This document shows, in pieces, positions 34,270 to 43,588 of a stretch of 64,000 bases of DNA. Source of the stretch: Lactococcus formosensis (GTDB taxonomy: Bacteria > Bacillota > Bacilli > Lactobacillales > Streptococcaceae); assembly GCF_018403745.1 (NCBI RefSeq), contig NZ_BOVP01000005.1, forward strand, positions 1-64,000, given 5' to 3'. Made by a program: the position numbers and the translations under genes. Positions within the stretch are counted from its first letter, which is position 1; the number at the start of each line of letters is the position of its first letter. The notes below the pieces were generated by a model. That model was not told the origin of the DNA. It ran no database searches and worked only from the letters and a program-made list of their open reading frames with translations.

Positions 34270-34321
34270 ATTTTCAAAATTTACATGATAGATTGTGGTT
34301 TCAATTACATTTCATAAAAAT

Positions 34322-34346
34322 AAAAACACTGTTTTTCAGTGCTTTT
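34322..34346 (-). terminator. Terminator of the TSUP gene
   Basis: CACTG pairs with CAGTG around a 5-base loop, flanked by A and T tracts, giving a minus-strand T-run. The rest of 34270-34428 shows nothing else. Confidence 0.65.
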
Positions 34347-34428
34347 ATTGAGCTGATACTAAAAGGATCTATTAAATTAGTATAGTAAGAATATATTATT
34401 ACCAATTATGATGGAATTGATAGAGTGA

Positions 34429-35202
34429 TTAAAATAAAGCTGGAATAAGAGTAATAAGCATTATCATGATGACTACGATATTAAAGAGTCTGTTAATACT
34501 CCGATCACTAAGTTTTCCGCTAAGTAATGCGCCAAGATTTCCTCCAATAAATGCAGCAGGAATGATTACCCATAAGATATTTAAATCATATGCAAATACA
34601 TTCGAAAAAATTAAAGTTGTAACTAAATTTGAAACTTGTGAGAATAAAATAGAAACGATAGAGTAGGTCGTTGCTTCTTTGATTTTTAGAGGGAAAATCA
34701 GTAAAAGAAGAGCGACATTGAAAGGTCCTCCCCCAATTCCTAGAAATACAGATACGGTCCCAAGAGACAGTCCACATAAGAAATAAAGAGTATTGAGTTG
34801 TTTATTAAACTGAATGTTTAAACGTCCTAAGAGTAAAACGCCAGATAATAAAATAATGAGTAGGAAAGCTTGGAGTTGACCTGTATTTTCATTTCCAATA
34901 ATTTTAAAAGAAAATTGTAAAACCCGCTGTCCGAGCATTCCGCCTAAGACGGAGCCGATAGACAAAAAAGTAACATTTCGAGCGTTAATTTTGATGCCGT
35001 TTTTAATTTGGCGCGCTGTTGAAGAAAGTGCCATAACAAGGACAGCCACGCTAGAATAAAATACGATTTCAGGCAGTGAGTGAAATCCAAGTAGGGACAG
35101 CAGGGGTTTGATGATTAATCCACCGCCCATGCCACTGATTGCTCCAATCACATTTGCTATGATAATGATAAAAGGATAGAGAAAAAATTGTAAAATATTC
35201 AT
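34429..35202 (-). CDS. TSUP (TauE/SafE) family membrane transporter
   Basis: A 257-residue, 7-8 TM protein. The family's glycine-rich N-terminal motif ANVIGAISGMGGGLIIKPLL and the mirrored GTVSVFLGIGGGPFNVALLLL are both present. Family members export sulfite, sulfonates or organic acids; the substrate here is unknown. It is transcribed away from the PTS operon. The ATG lies six bases after TGTTATACT, indicating a leaderless mRNA, and the long inverted repeat at 35222-35258 covers its -35 region. Confidence 0.85.
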   Translation of the reverse strand: MNILQFFLYPFIIIIANVIGAISGMGGGLIIKPLLSLLGFHSLPEIVFYSSVAVLVMALSSTARQIKNGIKINARNVTFLSIGSVLGGMLGQRVLQFSFKIIGNENTGQLQAFLLIILLSGVLLLGRLNIQFNKQLNTLYFLCGLSLGTVSVFLGIGGGPFNVALLLLIFPLKIKEATTYSIVSILFSQVSNLVTTLIFSNVFAYDLNILWVIIPAAFIGGNLGALLSGKLSDRSINRLFNIVVIMIMLITLIPALF

Positions 35203-35208
35203 ACGAAC

Positions 35209-35217
35209 AGTATAACA
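35209..35217 (-). promoter_or_regulatory. Extended -10 for a leaderless TSUP mRNA
   Basis: On the minus strand TGTTATACT is followed by six bases and the ATG at 35202. Confidence 0.6.
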
Positions 35218-35221
35218 TAAA

Positions 35222-35258
35222 AAAACAACAAACGAAATTAATTTTCGTTTGTTGTTTT
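35222..35258. repeat. Perfect 16-bp inverted repeat between divergent TSUP and PTS genes
   Basis: Arms AAAACAACAAACGAAA and TTTCGTTTGTTGTTTT are separated by five bases. It lies between two divergent promoters, so it is more likely an operator than a terminator. ATTTTCGTTT occurs here (35241-35250) and again in the spacer of the PTS promoter (35280-35289). Confidence 0.75.
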
Positions 35259-35270
35259 ATTTTAAAATAA

Positions 35271-35299
35271 TTGACAAATATTTTCGTTTTCGCTACAAT
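35271..35299 (+). promoter_or_regulatory. Promoter of the PTS-murQ operon
   Basis: TTGACA, 17 bases, TACAAT. The spacer contains a second copy of ATTTTCGTTT, a candidate site for the operon's RpiR regulator. Confidence 0.85.
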
Positions 35300-35315
35300 A
35301 GGATTATCTAAAATA

Positions 35316-35329
35316 TAAAAACGCTTTCA
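35316..35329 (+). promoter_or_regulatory. cre-like site in the PTS operon leader
   Basis: TAAAAACGCTTTCA is, in reverse complement, TGAAAGCGTTTTTA. That fits the CcpA consensus except for one base and lies 10-25 bases after the expected start. Confidence 0.65.
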
Positions 35330-35350
35330 AAAGAAGGCGGAGGAGGAAAT

Positions 35351-36193
35351 ATGGATACACTTTCCATTGGAATCATCATTGTTCTTCTGGTCTATACAGC
35401 CATTGGTGTACTAGATCAGATTTCTATTCAAATCGGTCCTTACACGCCACTTTTTGCAGCTGCATTTACAGGGTTTGTTATGGGAGATCTTACAACAGGA
35501 CTTCTGGTCGGTGCAACGCTACAGTTGATGACACTTGGAGTCGCAACTTATGGTGGGGCTACTGTTCCTGATTTTTTAAGCGGAGCTATTATGGGAACAG
35601 CCTATGCCATTCTTTCAGGTAAAGGTGTAGAATACGGCATTGGTATCGCTATTCCGATTGGACTTTTGCTCACACAAATGGATATTTTGGGTCGTATGGT
35701 TAATTTATTCTGGCAAAAGCGAGCAGCCAAATTTGCTGAAGTCGGCAATGCTCGGGGTGTGGAAATGAGCAACGTATTTGGAATATTTTCGTGGACATTA
35801 TCACGGATGATTCCAGTATTTATTGGTCTTTATTTCGGAGAGCATGTTGTTAATCTTATTAATGAAGCAATACCTGTTTGGGTAATGAATGGGCTAAAAG
35901 CGGCAGGAGCAATTCTTCCTGCTATGGGTATTGCAATTTTGCTTCACTACCTCCCGATTAAAAAATATTGGTCTTATTTTATTATCGGTTTTGCCTTAAT
36001 GGCTTACTTTTCTGAGACATTTTCAGTGCTGGGAGTCGCTCTTATTGGACTTGCACTTGCTGGTATCGCGGTAATCAATCAACAAAATAAAGTGAAAGAA
36101 GCTGCAGCGCCACAACCTGTAGCTGCTACAGCTACAGGATCAGATTTATCTGATAATCTCTACGCAGATGAGGAGGTCAACTTCAATGACTGA
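35351..36193 (+). CDS. Mannose-family PTS IIC component
   Basis: The sugar-binding membrane subunit of a mannose/sorbose-family phosphotransferase system, 280 residues with about seven or eight TM segments. Family motifs are GPYTPLFAAAFTGFVMGDLTTGLLVGATLQLMTLG (about 28-62) and GGATVPDFLSGAIMGTA. A low-complexity alanine/proline tail (KEAAAPQPVAATATG) follows the last TM segment. GGCGGAGGAGG lies before the ATG. It overlaps the IID gene by 8 bases. The gene neighbours murR-like and murQ suggest an N-acetylmuramate-type sugar. Confidence 0.92.
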   Translation: MDTLSIGIIIVLLVYTAIGVLDQISIQIGPYTPLFAAAFTGFVMGDLTTGLLVGATLQLMTLGVATYGGATVPDFLSGAIMGTAYAILSGKGVEYGIGIAIPIGLLLTQMDILGRMVNLFWQKRAAKFAEVGNARGVEMSNVFGIFSWTLSRMIPVFIGLYFGEHVVNLINEAIPVWVMNGLKAAGAILPAMGIAILLHYLPIKKYWSYFIIGFALMAYFSETFSVLGVALIGLALAGIAVINQQNKVKEAAAPQPVAATATGSDLSDNLYADEEVNFND

Positions 36194-37022
36194 ACAATAT
36201 AATAAACCAGAAATCACAAAAAAAGATTTAAAAAAAGTTTACATTCGCAATCTCTTTGGTTTCCAATGGGGATGGAATTATGAAAGTATGCAAGGTCTAG
36301 GCTATGCCTACACCATTATGCCAGCTTTACGTCGCCTTTATGGTAACAATAAAGAAAAAATGGCTAAAGCCTTGAAAACACATATTGGCTTCTTTAATAC
36401 AACACCAGCCATGAGTCATCTGATTATTGGTGCGAATATAGCTATGGAAGAAGAACTCAATGAAACAGATGAAGAAGCAGTTATCGGTCTTAAAACGGGT
36501 TTAATGGGGCCATTTGCTGGTGTCGGGGATACGCTTTTTATTGCTATCTACCGTGCTGTGGTCTTTTCAATGGCGGCTTACTTAGCTCAAGCAGGACAAG
36601 TTGTTAGCTTAATTATTCCTTTGATTATTGGACTGGCTGTACTCGTCGTGCGCTGGAAATTCCTTCAGATTGGTTATGCACAAGGTAAAAAAATTGCTGT
36701 TGGTTTTGCATCACAAATGAAAGTCTTGACTGATGCAGCAGCTATTCTTGGTTTGACCGTGGTAGGGGGCTTAATTCCTTCTGTGATTACCTATAAACTT
36801 GAACTTTCCTATAAAATGGGCGAAGTAACAATGAATGTGCAAGAAATGTTGGATAAAATTCTACCAGGGCTTGTGCCACTTGCAATTGTCGGACTTAGCT
36901 ACTGGCTTCTAGGTAAAAAGAAGATGAACTCTACACGCTTGATTTTTGTCCTGATTGCTTTGGGTATGATTTTAGGAAATTTACAGCCTATGTTAAATGC
37001 TGTTGGTAACCTCTTTAACTAG
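36186..37022 (+). CDS. Mannose-family PTS IID component
   Basis: The second membrane subunit of the transporter, about 278 residues. It starts at MTEQYNKPEITKKDLKKVYIRNLFGFQWGWNYE, which is typical of IID (RSLFLQ...NYE in ManZ). GLMGPFAGVGDTLFIAI is the family hallmark. GAGGAGG in the end of the IIC gene serves as Shine-Dalgarno, and the ATG at 36186 overlaps the IIC stop. An in-frame start 18 bases earlier is less likely. Confidence 0.92.
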   Translation: MTEQYNKPEITKKDLKKVYIRNLFGFQWGWNYESMQGLGYAYTIMPALRRLYGNNKEKMAKALKTHIGFFNTTPAMSHLIIGANIAMEEELNETDEEAVIGLKTGLMGPFAGVGDTLFIAIYRAVVFSMAAYLAQAGQVVSLIIPLIIGLAVLVVRWKFLQIGYAQGKKIAVGFASQMKVLTDAAAILGLTVVGGLIPSVITYKLELSYKMGEVTMNVQEMLDKILPGLVPLAIVGLSYWLLGKKKMNSTRLIFVLIALGMILGNLQPMLNAVGNLFN

Positions 37023-37060
37023 TAGAATTTTAATTGAAAGAAGAATGAGGAAATAGTAAA

Positions 37061-37540
37061 ATGATTATACATGCAAGGGTAGATGAGCGTTTGATTCATG
37101 GGCAGGTTGCTGCCGTGTGGTTAAATGTAGTTAATGCAGAGCGACTCTATGTGGCAAATGATAGTGCATGGAAGGATGACATGGTTCTCGGTGCATTGCA
37201 ACTGGCAAAACCAGCGGGGAAAAAATTGACCGTGTCCAGTGTTCGTCGTGCAATTGTGAATTTTAAGGAAAATCGCTTTGGTGATGAACGTGTTTTTGTT
37301 TTAACAAAAACAATTGGTGATATGAAAGCTTTAGTTGATGCTGGCGTATTGGATGAATTTAATGTAGGAAATATCTCTAAACAAGGAGAAGATGCAGTTC
37401 AAATCAAAAAATCTGTATTTTTAACGCCCCAAGATATTGCACAGCTCAGGGAACTAACAGAAAAAGGAACAAAAATTACTGCTCGTATGGTACCAGGTGA
37501 AAGTGACGTCTCCATTATGAGTATGATTGATGATAAATAG
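37061..37540 (+). CDS. Mannose-family PTS IIB component
   Basis: The cytoplasmic phosphocarrier that passes phosphate to the sugar, 159 residues. The active-site histidine is H13 in RVDERLIHGQVAAVW, as in ManX/LevE IIB domains. No IIA domain is fused to it and none is encoded nearby, so phosphate must come from a IIA encoded elsewhere, for example the general mannose PTS. Confidence 0.92.
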   Translation: MIIHARVDERLIHGQVAAVWLNVVNAERLYVANDSAWKDDMVLGALQLAKPAGKKLTVSSVRRAIVNFKENRFGDERVFVLTKTIGDMKALVDAGVLDEFNVGNISKQGEDAVQIKKSVFLTPQDIAQLRELTEKGTKITARMVPGESDVSIMSMIDDK

Positions 37541-37555
37541 AAAAAGGAAGTACTT

Positions 37556-38404
37556 ATGAATATCAGAATGGAAATCAAGCAAAATTATGAAGCGCTCAAC
37601 CAAAGTCAAAAAAGGGTGGCGGATACTTTTTTGCGACATCCTGATGTTTTGACTATGAGTATTGCTGAAATTGCAGCACAGTCGGATACATCTGCTTCCG
37701 CTATCACACGGTTTGTTCGTAAATTTGGCTATGATGGTTTGGATACATTTAGGATTGCCATGGCACAAAGTTCTCATACTGTGGCTTCAAGCGATATCAT
37801 AGAGATTGATCCCATTGTCCAAAAAAATGATGACTTATCAATGATTATTGATAAGGTTGCTGTTATGCTCTCCACGACGGTTTCAGATACTGCTAATTTT
37901 CTAGATGAGAAAGTGATACAAGATGCTATTTTTGCTTTGAAAAAAGCGAGGAGAATTTATCTTATTGGTGTAGGTTCATCAGGTGTCATTGCTTATGATT
38001 TGGCTCACAAATTTAACCGTGCTGGTTTTCTGGCTTTGCATAGTTGGGATGGGCATATGGTGATGGAAAATTTGGCTTACCTCAATGAGCAAGACGTTGT
38101 TTTAAGTTTTTCTTACTCTGGAGAAACAAAAGAAGTGTTAGCTGCTTTAGATATTGCGCGTGAACGTGGTGCTCAATCTTATATTATTACTAAAAATCAG
38201 TCAGATGAACTGAGTGGGCGTGTGAGTGGTGTGATTGCAATCCCTACAACAGAGCACTTGTTACGGGTAGGCGCGATTGCTTCTTTTGAGTCATCATTTC
38301 AAGTAGCTACAGTGTTATATCTCGGTGTTATTGAAGAGATGATTGGACCGAAATTGACGGAGCGTATGAAGGAAACGGCTGAAAATATAAAAAAAATTAA
38401 ATAA
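37556..38404 (+). CDS. RpiR/MurR-type transcriptional regulator
   Basis: A 282-residue regulator. The N-terminal helix-turn-helix (about 1-75) contains MSIAEIAAQSDTSASAITRFVRKFGYDGLDTFR. The C-terminal SIS sugar-phosphate-binding domain has IYLIGVGSSGVIAYDLAHKF and SFSYSGETKEVLAAL. MurR of E. coli is the relative that controls murQP in response to N-acetylmuramate 6-phosphate. The position directly before murQ fits the same role. A good AAAAGGAAG precedes the ATG. Confidence 0.9.
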   Translation: MNIRMEIKQNYEALNQSQKRVADTFLRHPDVLTMSIAEIAAQSDTSASAITRFVRKFGYDGLDTFRIAMAQSSHTVASSDIIEIDPIVQKNDDLSMIIDKVAVMLSTTVSDTANFLDEKVIQDAIFALKKARRIYLIGVGSSGVIAYDLAHKFNRAGFLALHSWDGHMVMENLAYLNEQDVVLSFSYSGETKEVLAALDIARERGAQSYIITKNQSDELSGRVSGVIAIPTTEHLLRVGAIASFESSFQVATVLYLGVIEEMIGPKLTERMKETAENIKKIK

Positions 38405-38416
38405 AGCGAGAAAAAA

Positions 38417-39319
38417 TTGAATAAAATTGAGAATTTATCTACAGAAGGACGTAATCCGAATTCCATGAATTTAGACCAAGTTTCGACTTTAGAAATGGTT
38501 AAAATCATGAACAATGAAGATGCGAAAGTAGCAGCGGGGATTGCAGCTGTATTACCTGAAATTGCTCGAGCTATTGATCATGCTGCTGAACGTTTCGCGG
38601 CAGGCGGTCGTATCATTTATATAGGGGCAGGAACGAGTGGCCGGTTAGGACTTTTGGATGGTGTTGAATTAACGCCAACTTACAGCGTTCCCGCCACACG
38701 GGCTTTTGGAATTATCGCAGGAGGGGACGAAGCAGTTTACAAGGCTATTGAAGGTGCCGAAGACTCTCGTGAACTAGGATTAGCTGATATAAAAGCAGTT
38801 GAGCTAACGCCTCAAGATATATTGATTGGGTTATCTGCAAGTGGCCGGACGCCCTATGTTTTGGCAGCGTTGGAATATGCCAAAAAAGTGGGCGCACTGA
38901 CGATTTCAGTATCTGCAAATCCAAACAGTGAAATGGCTGCCGTAGCTGATGTAGGGATAGATGTTGCTGTTGGTCCTGAAGTTATTACAGGTTCAACCCG
39001 TATGAAATCAGGAACTGCACAAAAGATGGTGCTCAATATGATTTCTTCAGGAATTATGGTTAAAACAGGTAAGGTTTACCAGAATTTGATGATTAACGTC
39101 CAAGCGACAAATGAGAAATTAGTGAATCGTGGGATTCGTATCGTTTCTCAGGCGACAGGCGTGAGTTTCGAAGAGGCAGAGAAGGTCTTTTACGAGTCTG
39201 GGGAGCGTGTTAATGTCGCAATTTTGATGCTGGAATTAAATGTTTCAAGCATTGAAGCTAAAAAGTTACTTAAGGAAAAAGATGGGAATATTGCCAATGT
39301 TATCCGAGAAAGCAAGTAA
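38417..39319 (+). CDS. murQ: N-acetylmuramic acid 6-phosphate etherase
   Basis: Cleaves the lactyl ether of MurNAc-6-phosphate to GlcNAc-6-phosphate and D-lactate in peptidoglycan recycling. It has 300 residues. STEGRNPNSMNLDQVSTLEMV is the N-terminal family motif and YIGAGTSGRLGLLDGVE leads into the SIS domain. E84 and E115 sit where E. coli has its catalytic glutamates E83 and E114. GSTRMKSGTAQK is also conserved. The start is a TTG (38417) with AAGCGAG in front. It sits between the RpiR regulator and the AmiE-like gene. Confidence 0.95.
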   Translation: MNKIENLSTEGRNPNSMNLDQVSTLEMVKIMNNEDAKVAAGIAAVLPEIARAIDHAAERFAAGGRIIYIGAGTSGRLGLLDGVELTPTYSVPATRAFGIIAGGDEAVYKAIEGAEDSRELGLADIKAVELTPQDILIGLSASGRTPYVLAALEYAKKVGALTISVSANPNSEMAAVADVGIDVAVGPEVITGSTRMKSGTAQKMVLNMISSGIMVKTGKVYQNLMINVQATNEKLVNRGIRIVSQATGVSFEEAEKVFYESGERVNVAILMLELNVSSIEAKKLLKEKDGNIANVIRESK

Positions 39320-40265
39320 TATTTTTAAAATGTTGGAAGCTGCAGTAGTTCGGGAAGATACACCTGGCTTTGCGGCTTTTTATATGGAAAATCAAGACAG
39401 TCAAACAGTATGTGGTGGGACAATAGATTATGATGAGGGAGTCACGTCATCGTCCCTTTATGACATGGCTAGCCTAACTAAAGCGGTCGGGACAACAACG
39501 CGTATCCTTCAACTCATAGACCGCGAAGAAATATCTCTTTCAGATTCGATTGGCCATTTTTTTCCTGTGCTTACAGAGTTGAAAATAACAATCGAAGACC
39601 TTCTCTTACATCGTGCGGGATTTCCTGCGGACTTCACAGATAAAACAGACTTTTCACAAGACTTTTTTTGGAACTTTTTGAAGAAAACTGACCTCCCTTT
39701 GCCTAATGAAAGGTACACGATTTACTCTGACATTGGTTATTTACTCCTGGGAGAAATCATTGAAAAAATAGACGGTTGTGGACTTGAGGAGAGTTTTCGC
39801 ACTCATGTCTTTGAGCCTTTGGGTATGGTATCGACGACCTATTTTCCAAATGAAAGTTCTGCTGTACCGACAGAGATTACGCTATCTCGAGGTAAGATTA
39901 AAGGTATTGTTCACGATGGGAAAGCCTATCTCTGGGAAAAAGAAGCAGGTCATGCGGGACTTTTCAGCACGATTGGAGATTTAGAAACTTTTGTTAGAGC
40001 AGTTTTTTCAGGGGATATTTTATCTGATGAGCTGTTAACGACTTTGCAGACACTCGAGGTTTCGGGGCGGACACTAGGCTGGCTTTCTCGTGGTGCTGGG
40101 CAGCTCTATCATACAGGTTTTACGGGAGGTGTAATATGTTTAGATCTTTTACAGATGCGTGCTTTAGTTGTGCTGAGTAATCGAACATATCCTAATCGGG
40201 AAAACAAGAGTTATATTTGTGTTCGCCAAGATATAATAGAAAAATTTTTTGAAAGTGAGATTTAG
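39282..40265 (+). CDS. Serine beta-lactamase-like hydrolase, possibly AmiE-type muramoyl amidase
   Basis: About 327 residues of the class C beta-lactamase/DD-peptidase fold (Pfam Beta-lactamase). The catalytic S64-x-x-K67 is SLTK, the second motif is YSD (usually YSN) in RYTIYSDIGYLLLGEI, and the third is HTGFTG. No signal peptide is visible, so it is cytoplasmic. In B. subtilis the murQ operon also encodes a beta-lactamase-fold enzyme, AmiE, an N-acetylmuramoyl-L-alanine amidase as I recall, and this gene fits that role. The start at 39282 has AAGGAA 6 bases upstream and overlaps murQ by 38 bases. Starts at 39297 or 39330 are possible. Confidence 0.8.
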   Translation: MGILPMLSEKASNIFKMLEAAVVREDTPGFAAFYMENQDSQTVCGGTIDYDEGVTSSSLYDMASLTKAVGTTTRILQLIDREEISLSDSIGHFFPVLTELKITIEDLLLHRAGFPADFTDKTDFSQDFFWNFLKKTDLPLPNERYTIYSDIGYLLLGEIIEKIDGCGLEESFRTHVFEPLGMVSTTYFPNESSAVPTEITLSRGKIKGIVHDGKAYLWEKEAGHAGLFSTIGDLETFVRAVFSGDILSDELLTTLQTLEVSGRTLGWLSRGAGQLYHTGFTGGVICLDLLQMRALVVLSNRTYPNRENKSYICVRQDIIEKFFESEI

Positions 40266-40304
40266 GAAAGATTCCAAGATACTTTAGCTTTATGAGATAA
40301 AATA

Positions 40305-40332
40305 AAAAAATCTGCATTGAAGCAGATTTTTT
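40305..40332. terminator. Bidirectional terminator
   Basis: AAAAAATCTGC pairs with GCAGATTTTTT around a 6-base loop. It ends the murQ operon and the convergent nitroreductase gene. Confidence 0.93.
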
Positions 40333-40333
40333 A

Positions 40334-40945
40334 TCACCGAATTTCCATAATATCCTCAAGCCCCAAACGAAAGCTTGGTTGGCCAGTTTCCTCAGAAGTT
40401 CCAAAAGGGATGATGAGTTCTGGACGGTATTTTTTATCGACGTTGAGAATCTCATTGATTTTTTCTGTGCGTTTATAGCCAAGGACAACATTGGCCTTAT
40501 AACCTTTATCATAGATGGCATAGAGCAAGTTCATTGTGACAAGGCCAGTTGTCATAGACATATAGGTATTGAGATATTCAGAATCAAAGCTATTTACATA
40601 AGCTTGATAGCGTTGGGTGAAACGTTCAATGTCAAGACTTGACAGCTCGTCACTTCCACGCTCGCTAATAAGTCTAAGGCGTTCGGCATATTGACTGTCC
40701 GCAAAAATCATGATCAAGCCACCTGCTGTTTCAATCTGCTCATGGTTTGAAGGATTGACTTCTTTTAAAAGTTCGGCTTTGGCTTCAGTTGAATCAATAA
40801 CGACAAAGTGCCAACTTTGTATATTGATGCCTGAAGGGGCTAAACGGGCTATTTTAATAATGTCTTTAATCTCTTCGAGAGGGACTTTCTTTTTATCAAA
40901 CTTTTTGACCGCATGGCGTGAGTGAGCTAATTTTAAATATTCCAT
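40334..40945 (-). CDS. Nitroreductase family protein
   Basis: An FMN-dependent oxidoreductase of 203 residues. The N-terminus has the nitroreductase FMN-binding pattern (HSRHAVKKFDKKKVP, about 8-22), then IKIARLAPSGINIQSWHFVVI and, near the end, NVVLGYKRTEKINEIL. The physiological substrate is unknown. It is a single gene on the minus strand. Confidence 0.9.
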   Translation of the reverse strand: MEYLKLAHSRHAVKKFDKKKVPLEEIKDIIKIARLAPSGINIQSWHFVVIDSTEAKAELLKEVNPSNHEQIETAGGLIMIFADSQYAERLRLISERGSDELSSLDIERFTQRYQAYVNSFDSEYLNTYMSMTTGLVTMNLLYAIYDKGYKANVVLGYKRTEKINEILNVDKKYRPELIIPFGTSEETGQPSFRLGLEDIMEIR

Positions 40946-41025
40946 TTCTTTCGCTTTCTACTTTTTACTAGAGCTATTTTAGCAAATAAACATCGAAATC
41001 ACATGAATTGAAAATGAGGATAATA

Positions 41026-41034
41026 TGGTAAAAT
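41026..41034 (+). promoter_or_regulatory. Extended -10 for a leaderless tex mRNA
   Basis: TGGTAAAAT is followed by six bases and the ATG at 41041. A TTGAAA lies 15 bases upstream. The six bases GGAAGA could also act as a very close Shine-Dalgarno. Confidence 0.55.
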
Positions 41035-41040
41035 GGAAGA

Positions 41041-43173
41041 ATGGAAAATACGAAAAAAATAGCTGAATTGCTAAAGATTAAAAGTTCACAAGTTCAAAAA
41101 GTACTTGAACTTACAGCAGAAGGTAACACAGTACCTTTTATTGCCCGTTATCGTAAAGAAGCTACAGGAAGCTTAGACGAAGTTGAAATCAAAAAAATTA
41201 TTGACGAAAATGACAGCCTGACAAAACTTTCGGATCGTAAAACAGCGGTTCTGTCCAAGATTGAGGAGCAAGGAAAATTAACGGATGCGCTTAAGACTCA
41301 AATAGCAGCGGCTGAGAAGCTGTCCGAAGTTGAAGACCTTTATCTTCCTTATAAAGAAAAACGTCGCACAAAAGCCACAGTGGCGAAAGAAAACGGTCTC
41401 TTCCCTCTTGCGCAACTCATTGTTAAAAATACACCAAGTCTTGAAGAAGAAGCAGAGAAGTATACGAATGAAACTTTCGCTACGGCAGCAAAGGCACTTC
41501 AAGGTGCGATGGATATTCTGGCAGAGGCGATCTCTGAGGATGCTAAATTGCGGAGCTGGCTTTTGAGTGAAGTGAAACAAAACAGTCTCTTAGAAAGTCG
41601 TCTGAAAGAGCAAAGCCTTGATGAGAAAAAAGTGTTCCAAATTTATTATGAATTTGCGGAGAAAATCTCTGAACTTCCAAACCACCGTGTGCTTGCTTTA
41701 AATCGTGGCGAAAAGATGGGCGTTCTTTCTGTGAAATTTGAACATAATGAAGATAAGATTTTACGCTTTTTTGAAAATCGTTTTGCTGCGCGAAACAACA
41801 AATATATGAGTTTAGCTATTAAAGAAGCAGTGAAGAAAAAGCTGCTTCCAGCGATGGAACGTGCAGTGCGTGCCGAATTAACAGAAAAAGCTGAAGATGC
41901 AGCTATCGAAGTGTTTGGTGAAAATTTGAAAAACCTGCTCTTGGTGGCACCGCTTAAAGGGCGTACAGTGATGGGCTTTGACCCTGCTTATCGTACAGGA
42001 GCAAAGCTTGCCATTGTTGATGCGACAGGTAAACTCTTGACGACAACTGTCATCTACCCCGTAAAACCTGCCAATGCGAGTCAAATCGCCCAAGCCAAGA
42101 AGGATTTAGCAGCGCTTATTTCTAAATATAAGGTTGATATGATAGCTATTGGTAATGGAACAGCCAGTCGTGAATCCGAAGCATTTGTGGCCGAAGTCTT
42201 AAAAGAAAATAGCCTGTCTGATGTCTTTTATGTCATCGTGAGTGAATCTGGGGCTTCTGTTTACTCGGCTTCAGAGTTGGCGCGTGAAGAGTTTCCGGAC
42301 TTGACGGTAGAAAAGCGTTCGGCTATTTCCATTGCAAGAAGGCTGCAAGATCCTCTGGCTGAGTTAGTGAAAATAGAACCAAAAGCTATTGGTGTAGGGC
42401 AATATCAACATGATGTTGCAGAGAAGAAACTTACCGAAAACTTGGACTTTGTTGTCGAAACTGTGGTCAACCAAGTTGGTGTCAATGTAAATACGGCCAG
42501 CCCTGCGCTTCTTTCACATGTTGCTGGTTTTAACAAAACCTTAGCCAATAATGTCGTAAAATTTCGCGAGGAAAATGGAGCGCTCGCGAGCCGTGTACAG
42601 TTGAAAAAAGTCCCTCGTTTAGGTGCGAAAGCTTTTGAGCAGGCAGCGGGTTTCCTTCGTATTCCTGATGCAAAGAACTTTCTTGATAATACTGGAGTCC
42701 ATCCAGAGTCATATAAGGTGGTCGAAAAATTACTTGAAACACTTAATATAGCTTCTCTCGATGCGAATTCCGCAGCAATTTTGAAAAAAGTAAATATTGT
42801 GGAAATGTCAGAAAAACTTGGTGTTGGTCGCGAAACGTTGACAGATATTATTGCTGATTTGACAAAACCAGGACGTGATTTACGTGACAATTTTGATGCA
42901 CCAATCTTACGTCAAGATGTTCTTTCCGCGAGCGATTTACGTGTGGGCCAAAAACTTGAAGGAGCAGTGCGTAACGTTGTCGATTTTGGTGCCTTTGTGG
43001 ATATTGGTATTAAAAATGACGGATTGATTCACGTTTCTGACTTGAGTAAAAACTTTGTGAAAAATCCTCATGAAGTTGTTGCTGTCGGACAAATCGTAAC
43101 CGTTTGGGTAAAATCCATTGACCAAGAGCGCGGTAAGATTAATTTAACTTTGGTTGAGCCACGTGAACAATGA
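41041..43173 (+). CDS. tex: Tex/YhgF family S1 RNA-binding protein
   Basis: A 710-residue nucleic-acid-binding protein thought to act in transcription. In order it has the N-terminal helical Tex domain ([20 protein letters not shown]), a YqgF/RNase H-like domain ([16 protein letters not shown], about 315-330), helix-hairpin-helix motifs ([16 protein letters not shown]) and a C-terminal S1 domain ([30 protein letters not shown]). The length is slightly shorter than the usual 720-780. Confidence 0.95.
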   Translation: MENTKKIAELLKIKSSQVQKVLELTAEGNTVPFIARYRKEATGSLDEVEIKKIIDENDSLTKLSDRKTAVLSKIEEQGKLTDALKTQIAAAEKLSEVEDLYLPYKEKRRTKATVAKENGLFPLAQLIVKNTPSLEEEAEKYTNETFATAAKALQGAMDILAEAISEDAKLRSWLLSEVKQNSLLESRLKEQSLDEKKVFQIYYEFAEKISELPNHRVLALNRGEKMGVLSVKFEHNEDKILRFFENRFAARNNKYMSLAIKEAVKKKLLPAMERAVRAELTEKAEDAAIEVFGENLKNLLLVAPLKGRTVMGFDPAYRTGAKLAIVDATGKLLTTTVIYPVKPANASQIAQAKKDLAALISKYKVDMIAIGNGTASRESEAFVAEVLKENSLSDVFYVIVSESGASVYSASELAREEFPDLTVEKRSAISIARRLQDPLAELVKIEPKAIGVGQYQHDVAEKKLTENLDFVVETVVNQVGVNVNTASPALLSHVAGFNKTLANNVVKFREENGALASRVQLKKVPRLGAKAFEQAAGFLRIPDAKNFLDNTGVHPESYKVVEKLLETLNIASLDANSAAILKKVNIVEMSEKLGVGRETLTDIIADLTKPGRDLRDNFDAPILRQDVLSASDLRVGQKLEGAVRNVVDFGAFVDIGIKNDGLIHVSDLSKNFVKNPHEVVAVGQIVTVWVKSIDQERGKINLTLVEPREQ

Positions 43174-43588
43174 GGAATTAACAGACCATGTGCGTCAACT
43201 TTCTGTAGAGAAATTTGCGCGTCCATTTCTGCATACTGCCCAGTGGAATAGTCGTCTACGCAGTACGGGAGGCCGCTTTTTTCCTAAGGATATGCATTTG
43301 GATTTTAACCCTAAAATGGCAAATCGAGCAGAGTTTGATGGTATTATTCTCCATGAGCTGGTTCATTATCATCTCTATGCCCAGAAAAGAGGTTATAAGC
43401 ATAAAGACAGGGAGTTTAAGGATTTACTTGCTCAAGTAGGAGGTTTACGTTATGCTCCATCGATAAGAGAGGCTAAACATACTTATGTGTGTCAAAGCTG
43501 TCAGCAGATTTATCAACGTCAACGTAAAATTGATCTAAAAAAATATGCCTGTGGTAAATGCCGAGGGAAACTAAAAGAGCAAGGATAA
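43154..43588 (+). CDS. SprT-like zinc metalloprotein
   Basis: About 144 residues. It carries the HExxH zinc motif in [19 protein letters not shown] (about 66-84), the family stretch [20 protein letters not shown], and a C-terminal zinc ribbon (CQSC and CGKC). B. subtilis YdcK is the same type, and it also lies next to the tex homologue as I recall. The start is uncertain: TTG at 43154 or GTG at 43163, both overlapping the end of tex. Confidence 0.88.
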   Translation: MSHVNNEELTDHVRQLSVEKFARPFLHTAQWNSRLRSTGGRFFPKDMHLDFNPKMANRAEFDGIILHELVHYHLYAQKRGYKHKDREFKDLLAQVGGLRYAPSIREAKHTYVCQSCQQIYQRQRKIDLKKYACGKCRGKLKEQG

